Shown in pieces: positions 18,012 to 26,236 of a stretch of 64,000 nt of DNA. The notes beneath the pieces are model-generated. The model saw nothing but the letters and a program-made list of their open reading frames with translations, made no database searches and was not told the DNA's origin. Made by a program: the position numbers and the translations under genes. How positions within the stretch are numbered: position 1 is the first letter of the stretch; the number at the start of each line of letters is the position of its first letter. This stretch comes from Gemmiger formicilis (GTDB taxonomy: Bacteria; Bacillota; Clostridia; Oscillospirales; Ruminococcaceae): assembly GCF_024462815.1 (NCBI RefSeq), contig NZ_JANGCG010000008.1, forward strand, positions 1 to 64,000. The letters are read 5' to 3'.

Positions 18012-18695
18012 TTAACGGATTTTATAGGGGCAGAAGCCCAATCCATCGGCGGAAATCAGGCGGTAGGTAATGCCGTCGCGCTCCCCTTGTGTGGCGTAGC
18101 GGATGGACTTTCCGTGCAGATGGCCATAGAAGCATTCCTTCACGCCAAACTCTGTCAGCACGTCCACAAGCTCCTGCGCGGCCGCGCCCGGGTAGATGGG
18201 CGGGTAGTGCAGGAAGGCGATTTTTTCCGGCGTCTCCCCCGCCGCCTGCAGGGACATCCGCAGGCGGCCTGCCTCCCGCGCCATGAGCTTTTCGCCCTGC
18301 GCGGCCACATCGTCAAAGGGCCAGCCGCGGGTGCCGCACAGCGCCGTGTCACCCGTAATGTAGGCGTTGTTGTGCAGGATGTGCAGCGTGTCAAAGCCGT
18401 TGGTGGCCAGGAAGGTTTCCATTTTGCGGGTTGTGGTCCACCAGTAGTCATGGTTGCCCTTCAGCAGCCACTTCTGGCCCGGCAGATTCTGTATAAAGGC
18501 AAAATCCGCCTTGGTATCGTTCAGGTTCATGGCCCAGCTGGTGTCGCCCGCCAGAACCACAATATCCTCCGGCTGTATCAGCTTGCGCCAGTTGGCTTCC
18601 AGTCGGGGCAGATAGCCCTCCCACCCCGGGAAAACGTCCATTGGTTTGTCCGTCCCCAGCGAGAGGTGCATATCCCCGATTGCAAAGATGGCCAT
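18012..18695 (-). CDS. Metallophosphoesterase
   Basis: 227 residues. Calcineurin-like metal-site motifs are in order: GDMHL near residue 7, VLAGDTSW near residue 48, LLKGNHDYWW near residue 73 and a late YGHLHG (GHxH) near residue 195. Substrate unknown; relatives in Firmicutes are annotated as YkuE-like or generic phosphohydrolases. It lies 27 bp downstream of thrC in the same orientation and is probably in that transcript. Confidence 0.88.
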   Translation of the reverse strand: MAIFAIGDMHLSLGTDKPMDVFPGWEGYLPRLEANWRKLIQPEDIVVLAGDTSWAMNLNDTKADFAFIQNLPGQKWLLKGNHDYWWTTTRKMETFLATNGFDTLHILHNNAYITGDTALCGTRGWPFDDVAAQGEKLMAREAGRLRMSLQAAGETPEKIAFLHYPPIYPGAAAQELVDVLTEFGVKECFYGHLHGKSIRYATQGERDGITYRLISADGLGFCPYKIR

Positions 18696-18722
18696 ACGGC
18701 CCTCACTTTCTAGTCATTTGGT

Positions 18723-20171
18723 TTATCGCAGTGCAGCGGCACGGATTTCGGCGGGCTGAAGTACGGTCTTGAACCGCACCTCCAGCGTGTCCAGTTCCCG
18801 CAGCGAGGCCGGAGCCTGCGCGCCGGTCTTGGCGGTCAGGGCCGCCATTGCGGCGAAGTCACTGGCAGGGGCTTCCTCACCCAGAGCTGCCAGAACGTCC
18901 CGCGGGAACTTGAAGGGACTGGCTGTGGAGAGCACCACCATCGGCGCGGCGGTGCGCTGAGCCTCTGCCACGCGGAAGGCCACAGCGGTGTGGGTGTCGC
19001 AGAGGTAGCCGTCCTCCTCAAAGCGCGCTTTGATTTCCGCTGCACCTGCGGCATCATCGGCATACCCGGCGGCAAAGCTCTCCTGAATTTTTGCCAGCGT
19101 CTGCGCATCCACCGTGTACTTGCCGGTAGCGGCAAGCTCCTGCATCCAGCCCGCGACCTTTTCGCTGCTGCCGCTGACGTGGTAGAGCAGGCGCTCCAGA
19201 TTCGAGGAAATCAGGATATCCATTGACGGAGAGGTGGTCTTATAGAAGGTACGGCGTGCGTCATAGGTGCCAGTGCGCAGGAAGTCGGTAAGGACGTTAT
19301 TCTTGTTGGAGGCACAGACCAGCCTGCCCACAGGCAGACCCATCTGCTTGGCGTAGTAGCCAGCGAGAATATCGCCGAAGTTGCCGGTGGGCACGCAGAA
19401 ATCAACCGGCTTGCCCCACTCCACAGCGCCCTGCTCCGCAAGGCGGAAGTAGGCGTAGAAGTAGTAGACAATCTGCGGCACCAGACGGCCCCAGTTGATG
19501 GAGTTGGCGCTGGACAGCCGGATGCCGCGCTTTTCCAGCTCAGCGGCAACTTCTGCATCGGCAAAGACGCGCTTTACGCCGGTCTGGGCATCGTCAAAGT
19601 TGCCCTGCACGGCATAGACCTGCACGTTTGCGCCCTTCTGAGTGGCCATCTGCAGATGCTGAATCTCGCTGGTGCCGTCATTGGGGTAGAACACTTCAAT
19701 CTCAATGCCGTCCAGATTGGCATACCCAGCCAGCGCCGCCTTGCCGGTATCGCCGGAGGTTGCCACCAGAATACGGGTGGTCTCGGTGCGGCCCAGCATC
19801 TTCTTGGCCTCCACCAGCAACTTCGGCATCAGCTGCAAGGCGTAGTCCTTGAAGGCGCAGGTGGGGCCGTGCCACAGCTCAAGAGAATACAGGCCATCAC
19901 GGACCCTGACCGTCTCCCCGGCCTTGCCGCCGAAGGCATCGCCATAGGTGGCGGCAGTAGCGTTGTGCAGGAAATCCGCGCTGTAGTCGGTCAGGAAGCC
20001 GTCCAGCACCTTCTCGGCCAGCGCGGGATAGGAGAGGCTTTTCCAGGCCTCTAAGTCAGCCTTCGGGAATGCCTCCGGTACAAACAGGCCGCTTTGCGGT
20101 GCAAGACCACGGACGATTGCCTCCTGCGCGGAAACGCGGAGTGCGGAATCTCTGGTGCTCAGATACTGCAT
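18723..20171 (-). CDS. thrC: Threonine synthase
   Basis: 482 residues from ATG 20171 (AAAGGGTG 7 nt upstream). PLP-fold type II enzyme that makes threonine from O-phosphohomoserine. The PLP lysine is in GPTCAFKDYALQL (Lys108), the phosphate-binding loop is SGDTGKAA, and the N-terminus MQYLSTRDSALRVSAQEA is that of the long (yeast/E. coli-type) class. hom and thrB are not in the window. The leader contains two stem-loops but no T-box signature. Confidence 0.95.
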   Translation of the reverse strand: MQYLSTRDSALRVSAQEAIVRGLAPQSGLFVPEAFPKADLEAWKSLSYPALAEKVLDGFLTDYSADFLHNATAATYGDAFGGKAGETVRVRDGLYSLELWHGPTCAFKDYALQLMPKLLVEAKKMLGRTETTRILVATSGDTGKAALAGYANLDGIEIEVFYPNDGTSEIQHLQMATQKGANVQVYAVQGNFDDAQTGVKRVFADAEVAAELEKRGIRLSSANSINWGRLVPQIVYYFYAYFRLAEQGAVEWGKPVDFCVPTGNFGDILAGYYAKQMGLPVGRLVCASNKNNVLTDFLRTGTYDARRTFYKTTSPSMDILISSNLERLLYHVSGSSEKVAGWMQELAATGKYTVDAQTLAKIQESFAAGYADDAAGAAEIKARFEEDGYLCDTHTAVAFRVAEAQRTAAPMVVLSTASPFKFPRDVLAALGEEAPASDFAAMAALTAKTGAQAPASLRELDTLEVRFKTVLQPAEIRAAALR

Positions 20172-20282
20172 AGTGTACACCCTTTCTCTTTGGCAGTGCC
20201 GCTGCACACGCAGGCCGCAGCACTGCCCCTGTTCACTTTCCTCTATATGTATAAGCCCTCTTGGCTTATCCCCTTGGGTCGC
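20172..20282 (-). promoter_or_regulatory. thrC leader with stem-loops
   Basis: On the minus strand the 110 bp before thrC contain ATAAGCC-AAGA-GGCTTAT-like and GGCAGTGC...GCACTGCC inverted repeats, the second ending just before the ribosome site. There is no T-run and no T-box AGGGTGG element, so I can only say a structured leader is present. Confidence 0.4.
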
Positions 20283-20636
20283 TCAGCACTCAAACGCGCC
20301 GGGGATGCAGTGTACCTGCCAGCCGGTCCCGGCGGGGGTGACCTCCACCACGTCAAAGCGGATGGTTGCATCGCCGTAGGGGCTGCGCTGCAGATACTGC
20401 TGTGCGGCCAGAACCAGACGGTGCTGCTTGCGGGCATCCACGGCAGCCGCCGGACGGTCCAGCATAGCGCCGGTGCGGGTCTTGACCTCGGCAAAAACAA
20501 GGGTGCCTTCCTTATATAAAATAAGGTCGATTTCCCCCATCCGGGTGCGATAGTTGTGGTTGAGCAGCAGCCAGCCGCGCTGCTGGTAATACTTGGCGGC
20601 AACAGCCTCGCCCTTGTGGCCGACGTTGTCAGTCAT
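20283..20636 (-). CDS. YraN/UPF0102 family nuclease-fold protein
   Basis: 117 residues. The restriction-endonuclease-like core of UPF0102 is present: [12 protein letters not shown] near the N-terminus, then [21 protein letters not shown] (the E-D-ExK arrangement). The family lies next to rnhB in many Firmicutes, as here, where its start lies within the rnhB 3' end (8-bp overlap). Function is uncertain; a DNA-processing role is assumed from the fold. Confidence 0.88.
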   Translation of the reverse strand: MTDNVGHKGEAVAAKYYQQRGWLLLNHNYRTRMGEIDLILYKEGTLVFAEVKTRTGAMLDRPAAAVDARKQHRLVLAAQQYLQRSPYGDATIRFDVVEVTPAGTGWQVHCIPGAFEC

Positions 20637-21273
20637 GCCAGTAGCCCTGCTTTTTCAAAAAGCTGCGGCGGTAGAACGGCTGTATGCCGTACTGCGCAAT
20701 CAGCTCATAATGCAGCTTGGTGGGGTAGCCCTTGTGCTTGGCAAGCTGGTACTGGGGGTACTGCTTGTCCAGCTCCAGCATATAGCGGTCACGGCTGACC
20801 TTGGCCAGAATGGACGCCGCCGCAATCGACGCACTGTTGGCGTCGCCCTTGACAACGGCCTCCGCTGGCTGGGCCAGACCCGGCGGGCAGCGGTTTCCGT
20901 CAATGAGCACATAGTCCGGCTGGGGGGTGAGTCCCGACACAGCCTGCGCCATACCGTCCATCGTCGCCCACAGGATATTGCGCTCGTCAATCTCCGCTGG
21001 GGAGATAAAGACAATTTTATACGCCAACGCGCGCTTTGTAATTTCCTCATACAGCGCATCGCGGCGCTTCTCGGTGAGCTTTTTGGAATCGTTGACGCCT
21101 TCAATCGGGTCGTCCGGGTTCAGGATGACCGCCGCGCAGCACACCGGGCCGCACAGAGGGCCACGCCCTGCCTCATCCACGCCGCACACTACACCGTGTT
21201 CGGCGCGTTTGGCGGCATCAAAAGCATACAGTGCTTCGTTACTGCTCGTCGTCCCAGTCGTCCTCCGGGGCAT
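20629..21273 (-). CDS. rnhB: Ribonuclease HII
   Basis: 214 residues. The active-site motif [14 protein letters not shown] (around residue 30) and the later acidic residues in [12 protein letters not shown] and YVLIDGNRC are those of RNase HII, which removes ribonucleotides and RNA primers from DNA. The start has a very strong GGAGGAGGTGAG site 6-8 nt upstream and overlaps the rbgA 3' end by 35 bp. It is coupled to yraN downstream. Confidence 0.95.
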   Translation of the reverse strand: MPRRTTGTTSSNEALYAFDAAKRAEHGVVCGVDEAGRGPLCGPVCCAAVILNPDDPIEGVNDSKKLTEKRRDALYEEITKRALAYKIVFISPAEIDERNILWATMDGMAQAVSGLTPQPDYVLIDGNRCPPGLAQPAEAVVKGDANSASIAAASILAKVSRDRYMLELDKQYPQYQLAKHKGYPTKLHYELIAQYGIQPFYRRSFLKKQGYWHD

Positions 21274-22186
21274 GGTCGCTCACCTCCTCCGCAGCCTGCT
21301 GTGCCGCACGCTGGGGCGGGCGCTCCAGTGAGAGCCGCCCCCATTTGCTGGCGCGGAATTCCCCCACCAGCATCTTGGCGCAGCGCTCGGTATCCACCTC
21401 ACCGCCGGAAATCAGCATACCGCGTTTGGCGCCGATGGCCTGCAGTAGCTCATAGGGCGGAAGCTCCAATGCAGCGGCATCCAGCTTGTAGCGGGCCAGC
21501 AGCTGCTGGGGATAGATACCGCGCACGCTTGACAACAATCCGCAGGCCAGCTCCTCAATGTCAAGGATATCGTCACGGATGGAGCCAATGAACGCCAGAT
21601 TGGACGCCGTTTCCAGCGAGTCAAACTTTTTCCACAGCACGCCGGGCATATCCATCAGGTCGAAGCTGTCCACGGAAATCCACTGCTTGCCGCGGGTGAC
21701 GCCGGGCTTGTTGGCGGCCTTGGCGCGGGTGGTGCCCGCAAAGGAGTTGATGAAGGTGGACTTGCCCACGTTGGGGATGCCCACAATCATAACGCGGATG
21801 GCTGCGCCCACCATACCGCGGTTGCGGCGGCGCTCCATCAGGGCGGAAAGCTCCTTTTCAATCAGCCCTTTTGTGGCCGTGGCGCGGCCGCGCTGCTTGG
21901 AATCCATCGCAATGCAGCCAGCACCCGCGCTCTGGAAGTAGGCCAACCACTGCTTGGTGATTTCGGGGTCGGCCAAATCGGCCTTATTCAATACGTACAA
22001 ATGCGGCTTGCCCGCGGTGATACGCTCAATCTCAGGGTTCAGGCTGGAAAGCGGAATCCGTGCATCGAGAATCTGCAGAACGCAGTCCACGTTGCGGATT
22101 TCCTTTTCCATCAGGCGCAGGGTCTTGGTCATATGCCCGGGGAACCACTGAATCTGGCGGCTGTTGATGATGTCGCTCTGGCTCAT
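21239..22186 (-). CDS. rbgA: Ribosome biogenesis GTPase A
   Basis: 315 residues. The GTPase motifs are circularly permuted, as in YlqF/RbgA: G4 NKADLADPE precedes G1 [10 protein letters not shown] and G3 DMPGVLW. The N-terminus has the conserved [11 protein letters not shown]. It acts late in 50S assembly. A C-terminal extension of about 30 residues is acidic (ending PEDDWDDEQ). It overlaps the lepB stop by 4 nt. Confidence 0.95.
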   Translation of the reverse strand: MSQSDIINSRQIQWFPGHMTKTLRLMEKEIRNVDCVLQILDARIPLSSLNPEIERITAGKPHLYVLNKADLADPEITKQWLAYFQSAGAGCIAMDSKQRGRATATKGLIEKELSALMERRRNRGMVGAAIRVMIVGIPNVGKSTFINSFAGTTRAKAANKPGVTRGKQWISVDSFDLMDMPGVLWKKFDSLETASNLAFIGSIRDDILDIEELACGLLSSVRGIYPQQLLARYKLDAAALELPPYELLQAIGAKRGMLISGGEVDTERCAKMLVGEFRASKWGRLSLERPPQRAAQQAAEEVSDHAPEDDWDDEQ

Positions 22187-22728
22187 TCGGCTGCTCCTAT
22201 TCTGCCAAAGGGAAATATGCGCAGCACAGCTGCGCCCATAATGTCACGCTTATCCACACAGCCCACGCGGGAATCGCGGCTGTCGGTGGAATTGTTGCGG
22301 TTGTCTCCCATCAGGAAAAGGCACCCATCCGGCACCGTGATGGGAAAATCCACGCTTTCATATAAATAGGTAGGCTCGGCGGTGTAGGGCTCGTCCAGTG
22401 CCTCACCGTTGCGGTAGACAATGCCGGCCTCAAAGTCAATGTCGATGGTATCCCCGCCCTTGCCAATGACCCGCTTCACCAGCGGGCGGCCATAGCTGGT
22501 ATAGGCATCCAGCACCACAATATCACCGTAGTCCGGGTCTGCCAGCAGGTTAATGAGGATACGCTCGCCGTTGGAGAGTGTGTAATCCATTGAGTGGCCG
22601 TCCACCTTGACGATGCGCACGCCGAAGGTAAATACCAGCGCAATGACCGCCACCGCCATGGCCAGTGCATCGTACCATTCCAGCGTTTCCTTGCTGCGGC
22701 GGTAGCGCTCCTTGAATGACGCTGCCAT
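22183..22728 (-). CDS. lepB: Signal peptidase I
   Basis: 181 residues. One N-terminal membrane segment (about residues 20-36), catalytic Ser in VDGHSMDYTL, catalytic Lys in RPLVKRVIGKGGD and the C-terminal box MGDNRNNSTDSRD. It cleaves signal peptides of secreted proteins at the outer face of the membrane. It lies between rplS and rbgA, a conserved position. Confidence 0.95.
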   Translation of the reverse strand: MAASFKERYRRSKETLEWYDALAMAVAVIALVFTFGVRIVKVDGHSMDYTLSNGERILINLLADPDYGDIVVLDAYTSYGRPLVKRVIGKGGDTIDIDFEAGIVYRNGEALDEPYTAEPTYLYESVDFPITVPDGCLFLMGDNRNNSTDSRDSRVGCVDKRDIMGAAVLRIFPFGRIGAAE

Positions 22729-22758
22729 TGCTTTCCACCACCATTCCTAAAAAATACG

Positions 22759-22793
22759 AAAAAAGGGAGAACGCCAACCGTCCTCCCCTTTTC
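22759..22793 (-). terminator. Terminator downstream of rplS
   Basis: Imperfect stem (AAGGGAGAAC with GTCCTCCCCTT) followed on the minus strand by TTTTTT. It lies in the gap between rplS and lepB and should limit read-through. Confidence 0.75.
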
Positions 22794-22802
22794 TCAGTAT
22801 GC

Positions 22803-23144
22803 TCAGATGCGTGCCTTGACCTTGGCAGCCTTGCCGGTGCGCTCGCGCAGATAGAACAGCTTCGCACGACGAACCTTGCCGCGGCGAACAACCTCAACCT
22901 TCTCAACGAACGGGCTGTTGACCGGGAACACACGCTCAACACCGACACCATAAGAGGTGCGGCGAACGGTGAAGGTCTCAGCAATGCCGCCATGCTTCTT
23001 GGCAATGACGGTGCCCTCAAAAGCCTGGATACGCTCCTTGTCGCCTTCCTTGATGCGGACGGAGACGCGAACGGTGTCGCCGACTTCGAACTGGGGCTTG
23101 TTCTCTTTGATCATACCCTCGGTAAAATGCTTCATTGCGTCCAT
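22803..23144 (-). CDS. rplS: 50S ribosomal protein L19
   Basis: 113 residues. It matches L19 throughout: [20 protein letters not shown], then [18 protein letters not shown] and [13 protein letters not shown] [11 protein letters not shown] near the end. It sits at the 30S-50S interface. It has a near-consensus promoter and a structured leader (see the separate entries). Confidence 0.98.
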   Translation of the reverse strand: MDAMKHFTEGMIKENKPQFEVGDTVRVSVRIKEGDKERIQAFEGTVIAKKHGGIAETFTVRRTSYGVGVERVFPVNSPFVEKVEVVRRGKVRRAKLFYLRERTGKAAKVKARI

Positions 23145-23164
23145 GTTATGAATTCCTCCATTTT

Positions 23165-23245
23165 GTTGCGACGTTCATACACGAAATATCGTCAGAGGAC
23201 CGCCTGTATAATGATTTGTCATTATCCCGCCGATGGCTCGGCGGC
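23165..23245 (-). promoter_or_regulatory. rplS leader, candidate L19 autoregulatory leader
   Basis: On the minus strand the transcript between the promoter and rplS can form two hairpins, CCGCCGA-GCCA-TCGGCGG and ATAATGA-CAAA-TCATTAT. Firmicute rplS genes often carry an L19 leader RNA; matching it to that family needs a covariance search. Confidence 0.5.
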
Positions 23246-23259
23246 ACTAACGCTTTAAT

Positions 23260-23288
23260 ATTATAGCATTGTACAGCCTGTTTGGCAA
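23260..23288 (-). promoter_or_regulatory. rplS promoter
   Basis: TTGCCA, 17-bp spacer, TATAAT on the minus strand, about 115 bp before the rplS start. Confidence 0.8.
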
Positions 23289-23336
23289 GAGGGTTTTGCA
23301 CGAAAAGAGAGAAAAATTTTGCGGTGTTGCCTTCTA

Positions 23337-23987
23337 TTACGCAAAATCTGCGCCATTCTTGTCATACAGGTGGGTGCGCAGCACGCGGCACTGCCAGACC
23401 GGGGCCGCGCCCTGCGTGCGCAGGAAATCCGTGAGCAAGGAAGGGTTCAGGCTCAACGCCTCGCCGCTGCCACAGGGCAGCACCGCCGTAAAATGCAGCT
23501 CGTCCCCTGCCACCGTGTAGTCGATGCGGTCAAGGTACTGCTTGAGCTCCAGCACCTTCTGGCCGCGCTTCGTCTTTTTGGTCACCTCGGCGTGCTCGGC
23601 GTTGTTGTAGGCGTCCAGCGCAATGGCGGAGGAGGCAGGCATGGTCACCTCATAGGCTGCGGTTTCAATCTCGCCGACCTTTTCCACCGCGGGGGCCACC
23701 TTCGTGATGACAATACCGCGGGGCATCAGCGGCTGCAGGGCGTCAATCCATGCCTGCGGGTCGATGGTCTCCTGCTCGGTCTTGACCTCGCAGCTCTCGC
23801 ACAGGCTCTCCTGTCCAAGGGACAGCGGGCAGGTAAAGGAAAGATAGATGTGGGGGTTAAAGCCCTGTGTGTAATACACCGGCAGATTGCTCATCTTCAG
23901 CATCCGGTGAAAGACCCGCTGCAGATCCAGCAGCGAGATGTAGGCGGCTTCCCCGCACTTTTCAAAGAAGATTCTTACTGTAGTCAA
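23337..23987 (-). CDS. TIGR03936/DUF2344 family protein (radical-SAM-linked)
   Basis: 216 residues. The N-terminus TTVRIFFEKCGEAAYISLLD, the GFNPHIYLSFTCPLSLGQES segment and the late LPCGSGEALSLNPS are characteristic of DUF2344, found fused to or next to the TIGR03960 radical SAM protein and upstream of ribonuclease G or ribosomal genes. The function is unproven; a role in RNA modification has been suggested. A TTG start at 23987 is preferred because GGAGG lies exactly 8 nt upstream; the in-frame TTG at 24002 has no ribosome site. It overlaps the radical SAM gene by 26 bp. Confidence 0.82.
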   Translation of the reverse strand: MTTVRIFFEKCGEAAYISLLDLQRVFHRMLKMSNLPVYYTQGFNPHIYLSFTCPLSLGQESLCESCEVKTEQETIDPQAWIDALQPLMPRGIVITKVAPAVEKVGEIETAAYEVTMPASSAIALDAYNNAEHAEVTKKTKRGQKVLELKQYLDRIDYTVAGDELHFTAVLPCGSGEALSLNPSLLTDFLRTQGAAPVWQCRVLRTHLYDKNGADFA

Positions 23988-25827
23988 AGCACGGTCCTCC
24001 AATCAGCTTGTTGGCGCCGCAGGCGCTGCATTGGCGGTTGCAAGGCTGGGTGGTCTGCGCCTCCAGCGCCTTTTTGTACTCACGCACCAGATGCGCCTTC
24101 GTCACGCCGACGTCCAGATGGTCCCACGGCGTGACCTCATCAAGGCCGATGGCACGGTAGTTGTAGAAGTCCGGGTCAATGCCGCAGGCCTTGAAAGCAT
24201 CCAGCCAGCGGTCATAGTTGAAGTATTCCTCCCACGTATCGAAGAACGCGCCGTTCTCGAACGCTGTCTCGATAACCTTGCCCATGCGGCGGTCACCCTT
24301 GGCGAAAACACCTTCCAGCACGCTGGTGGTGCTGTCATGGTAGTTGACCTTGATTTTGCGGGAGTGCACGCAGCTGAGCAGATATTTCTGCTTTTCACGC
24401 AGGGACTCGCGGCGGTCCTGCGCACAGAACTGGAACGGCGTATCCGGCTTGGGCACAAAGCAGGCCACGCTGATGGTCACCTGTACGCCCTTGCCCTTCG
24501 GCCGGTTGGGAATTTTGTAGAAGAGATCCACCACCTGCTGGGCGGTGTCGGCAATGCCCTTGATGTCCTCCAGCGTCTCGGTCGGCAGGCCCATCATAAA
24601 ATAGAGCTTGACCGAGGTGTACCCTTCCGAGAAGGCGATACGGCAGCCGCGCTCAATCTGCTCCCACGTGACGTTTTTGTTGATAACGTCGCGCAGGCGC
24701 TGGGTACCCGCCTCAGCGGCAAAGGTCAGGCCGCTTTTGCGCACCTTGGTGGTTTTTTCAACCAGCGATTCCGAGAAATTGTCCACGCGCAGGGACGGCA
24801 GGGACAGGCTGACATGGTCTGCCTCGGCCCAGGAGTTCAGCTCGTCCAGAATCTCCTCCAGCCGGGAATGGTCGGAGGTGGAAAGGCTGGACAGGCTCAG
24901 CTCGTCATAGCCGGTGTTGCGGCAGAGCGTGCGGGCGCTGTCACTGATGAGCTTGGGGCTGCGCTCCCGGAAGGGGCGGTACAACTGGCCCGCCTGGCAG
25001 AAGCGGCAGCCGCGCACGCAGCCGCGCAGCACCTCGACACAGGCGCGGTCCTGCACCGCGCCGACCAGCGGCACAACAAAGTTTTCCGGCGGGGTGAAGC
25101 TGTCCATATCCTTGACGATGGCCTTGGTCACGCGGGCCGGGATGCCCGGGCGGTTCGGGGTCACGGCCTCAATGCGGCCATCCTCCTTGTAGGCCACATC
25201 GTAGAAGGACGGCACGTAGACGCCGGGGATTTTGGCCAGCTCCAGAAGCAGCTGTTCTTTATTCCAGCCCTGCTTCTTGCCCTGTTCAACCGTTGCGCAG
25301 ATATCCTGCAGCATCTGTTCGCCCTCGCCCAGCTGCATAATGTCGAAGAAATCCGCCATCGGCTCCGCATTGCAGACACAGGGGCCACCCGCAATAATCA
25401 GCGGCCAGCGCTCGTCGCGGTCAGCCGCCCGCAGCGGGATGCCGGACAAGCGCAGCATGGCCAGCACGTTTGTGTAGGCCAGCTCATATTCCAGCGAGAA
25501 GCCGATGATGTCAAACTCGGTCAGCGGGTCCTTGCTTTCCAGACAGTAAAGCGGGATATCCAGGCGCTCCATCTGCTCTTTCATGTCCGTCCACGGCATA
25601 AAGGCGCGCTCGCACCACCAGTTTTCGTGGCGGTTGAGAATATCGTACAAAATCTTTTCGCCCAGAAAGGACATACCGATTTCGTAGGTATCGGGGAAGC
25701 AGAACGCCATGCGCACATCTACTTTGGATTTATCCTTGTAGACGCAGCCCGGCTCGCCGCCCGTGTAACGGCCCGGCTTTTGCACCAGACTCAGGGCCTC
25801 TTTAAATTTCGGGGAAAATTCCGCCAT
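23962..25827 (-). CDS. B12-binding/radical SAM protein, TIGR03960 family
   Basis: 621 residues from ATG 25827 (AAGGATGG 8 nt upstream). An N-terminal Rossmann-like B12-binding-type domain (DVRMAFCFPDTYEIGMSFLG) is followed by a radical SAM core with CVRGCRFCQAG as the CxxxCxxC cluster motif (about residue 275). A C-terminal extension contains further Cys pairs (PCNRQCSACGA), which may hold a second cluster. It is paired with DUF2344, as in most Clostridia. The reaction is not known. Confidence 0.88.
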   Translation of the reverse strand: MAEFSPKFKEALSLVQKPGRYTGGEPGCVYKDKSKVDVRMAFCFPDTYEIGMSFLGEKILYDILNRHENWWCERAFMPWTDMKEQMERLDIPLYCLESKDPLTEFDIIGFSLEYELAYTNVLAMLRLSGIPLRAADRDERWPLIIAGGPCVCNAEPMADFFDIMQLGEGEQMLQDICATVEQGKKQGWNKEQLLLELAKIPGVYVPSFYDVAYKEDGRIEAVTPNRPGIPARVTKAIVKDMDSFTPPENFVVPLVGAVQDRACVEVLRGCVRGCRFCQAGQLYRPFRERSPKLISDSARTLCRNTGYDELSLSSLSTSDHSRLEEILDELNSWAEADHVSLSLPSLRVDNFSESLVEKTTKVRKSGLTFAAEAGTQRLRDVINKNVTWEQIERGCRIAFSEGYTSVKLYFMMGLPTETLEDIKGIADTAQQVVDLFYKIPNRPKGKGVQVTISVACFVPKPDTPFQFCAQDRRESLREKQKYLLSCVHSRKIKVNYHDSTTSVLEGVFAKGDRRMGKVIETAFENGAFFDTWEEYFNYDRWLDAFKACGIDPDFYNYRAIGLDEVTPWDHLDVGVTKAHLVREYKKALEAQTTQPCNRQCSACGANKLIGGPCFDYSKNLL

Positions 25828-26084
25828 AGGGTGAACCATCCTTGTTTGTATTGTGCCGTAAATCACTTTTTGGCAATAGTAAATTTATTATACGCTGCCA
25901 CCGCCAAAATTGCAACCATTTACCCTTGTATGTGCCAAAAAGGTAAAAAGGGTTGATTTTCGGAAGTTTGCACAACTTTTTGCAGACTCGATTGGGTGAA
26001 CTGCCACAACTGTGACCGCAAAGTGTTGATTTTGTTGCGCGTTACCGGCGTTACTTGCGCATTTGTTGCGCAGTTTACAGGATA

Positions 26085-26094
26085 CCCCCCCCCC
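26085..26094. repeat. Poly-C tract (C10)
   Basis: Ten consecutive C residues, 15 bp upstream of the -35 box of the surface-protein promoter. Such tracts slip during replication. Confidence 0.9.
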
Positions 26095-26109
26095 GGATTT
26101 TTGGGCGTG

Positions 26110-26138
26110 TTGACAGGTGGTTTTAAACGTGCTAATAT
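26110..26138 (+). promoter_or_regulatory. Promoter of the surface-protein gene
   Basis: TTGACA, 17-bp spacer, TAATAT. A second -10-like TATAAT sits at 26210-26215, closer to the gene, with a poorer -35. Confidence 0.7.
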
Positions 26139-26236
26139 CACTGCTATACATTTATGATTACATCTGTACGTGTATTTTTTGGTGAAATTTGTCAAGGATA
26201 CGTACAGGGTATAATACAGTTTTAGGAGTGGTACTT

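Larger units (their letters stand above)
25828..26236. other. Divergent intergenic region with poly-C tract
   Basis: About 400 bp between the divergent radical SAM and surface-protein genes. It contains a C10 homopolymer (26085-26094), a promoter TTGACA-N17-TAATAT (26110-26138), a second -10 TATAAT (26210-26215) and an 8-bp dyad (26164-26171 with 26200-26207). It is clearly more AT-rich than its left flank. No gene is seen. Confidence 0.6.

Noticed and set aside
20172..20282. T-box or threonine riboswitch before thrC
   Set aside because: No AGGGTGG-type T-box element, no specifier loop and no terminator/antiterminator T-run.
24031..25956. 641-codon plus-strand frame
   Set aside because: Antisense shadow of the TIGR03960 radical SAM gene, whose motifs are intact on the minus strand.
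26164..26207. Invertible promoter flanked by inverted repeats
   Set aside because: The arms are only 8 bp and no invertase gene is near; kept only as an operator-like dyad.
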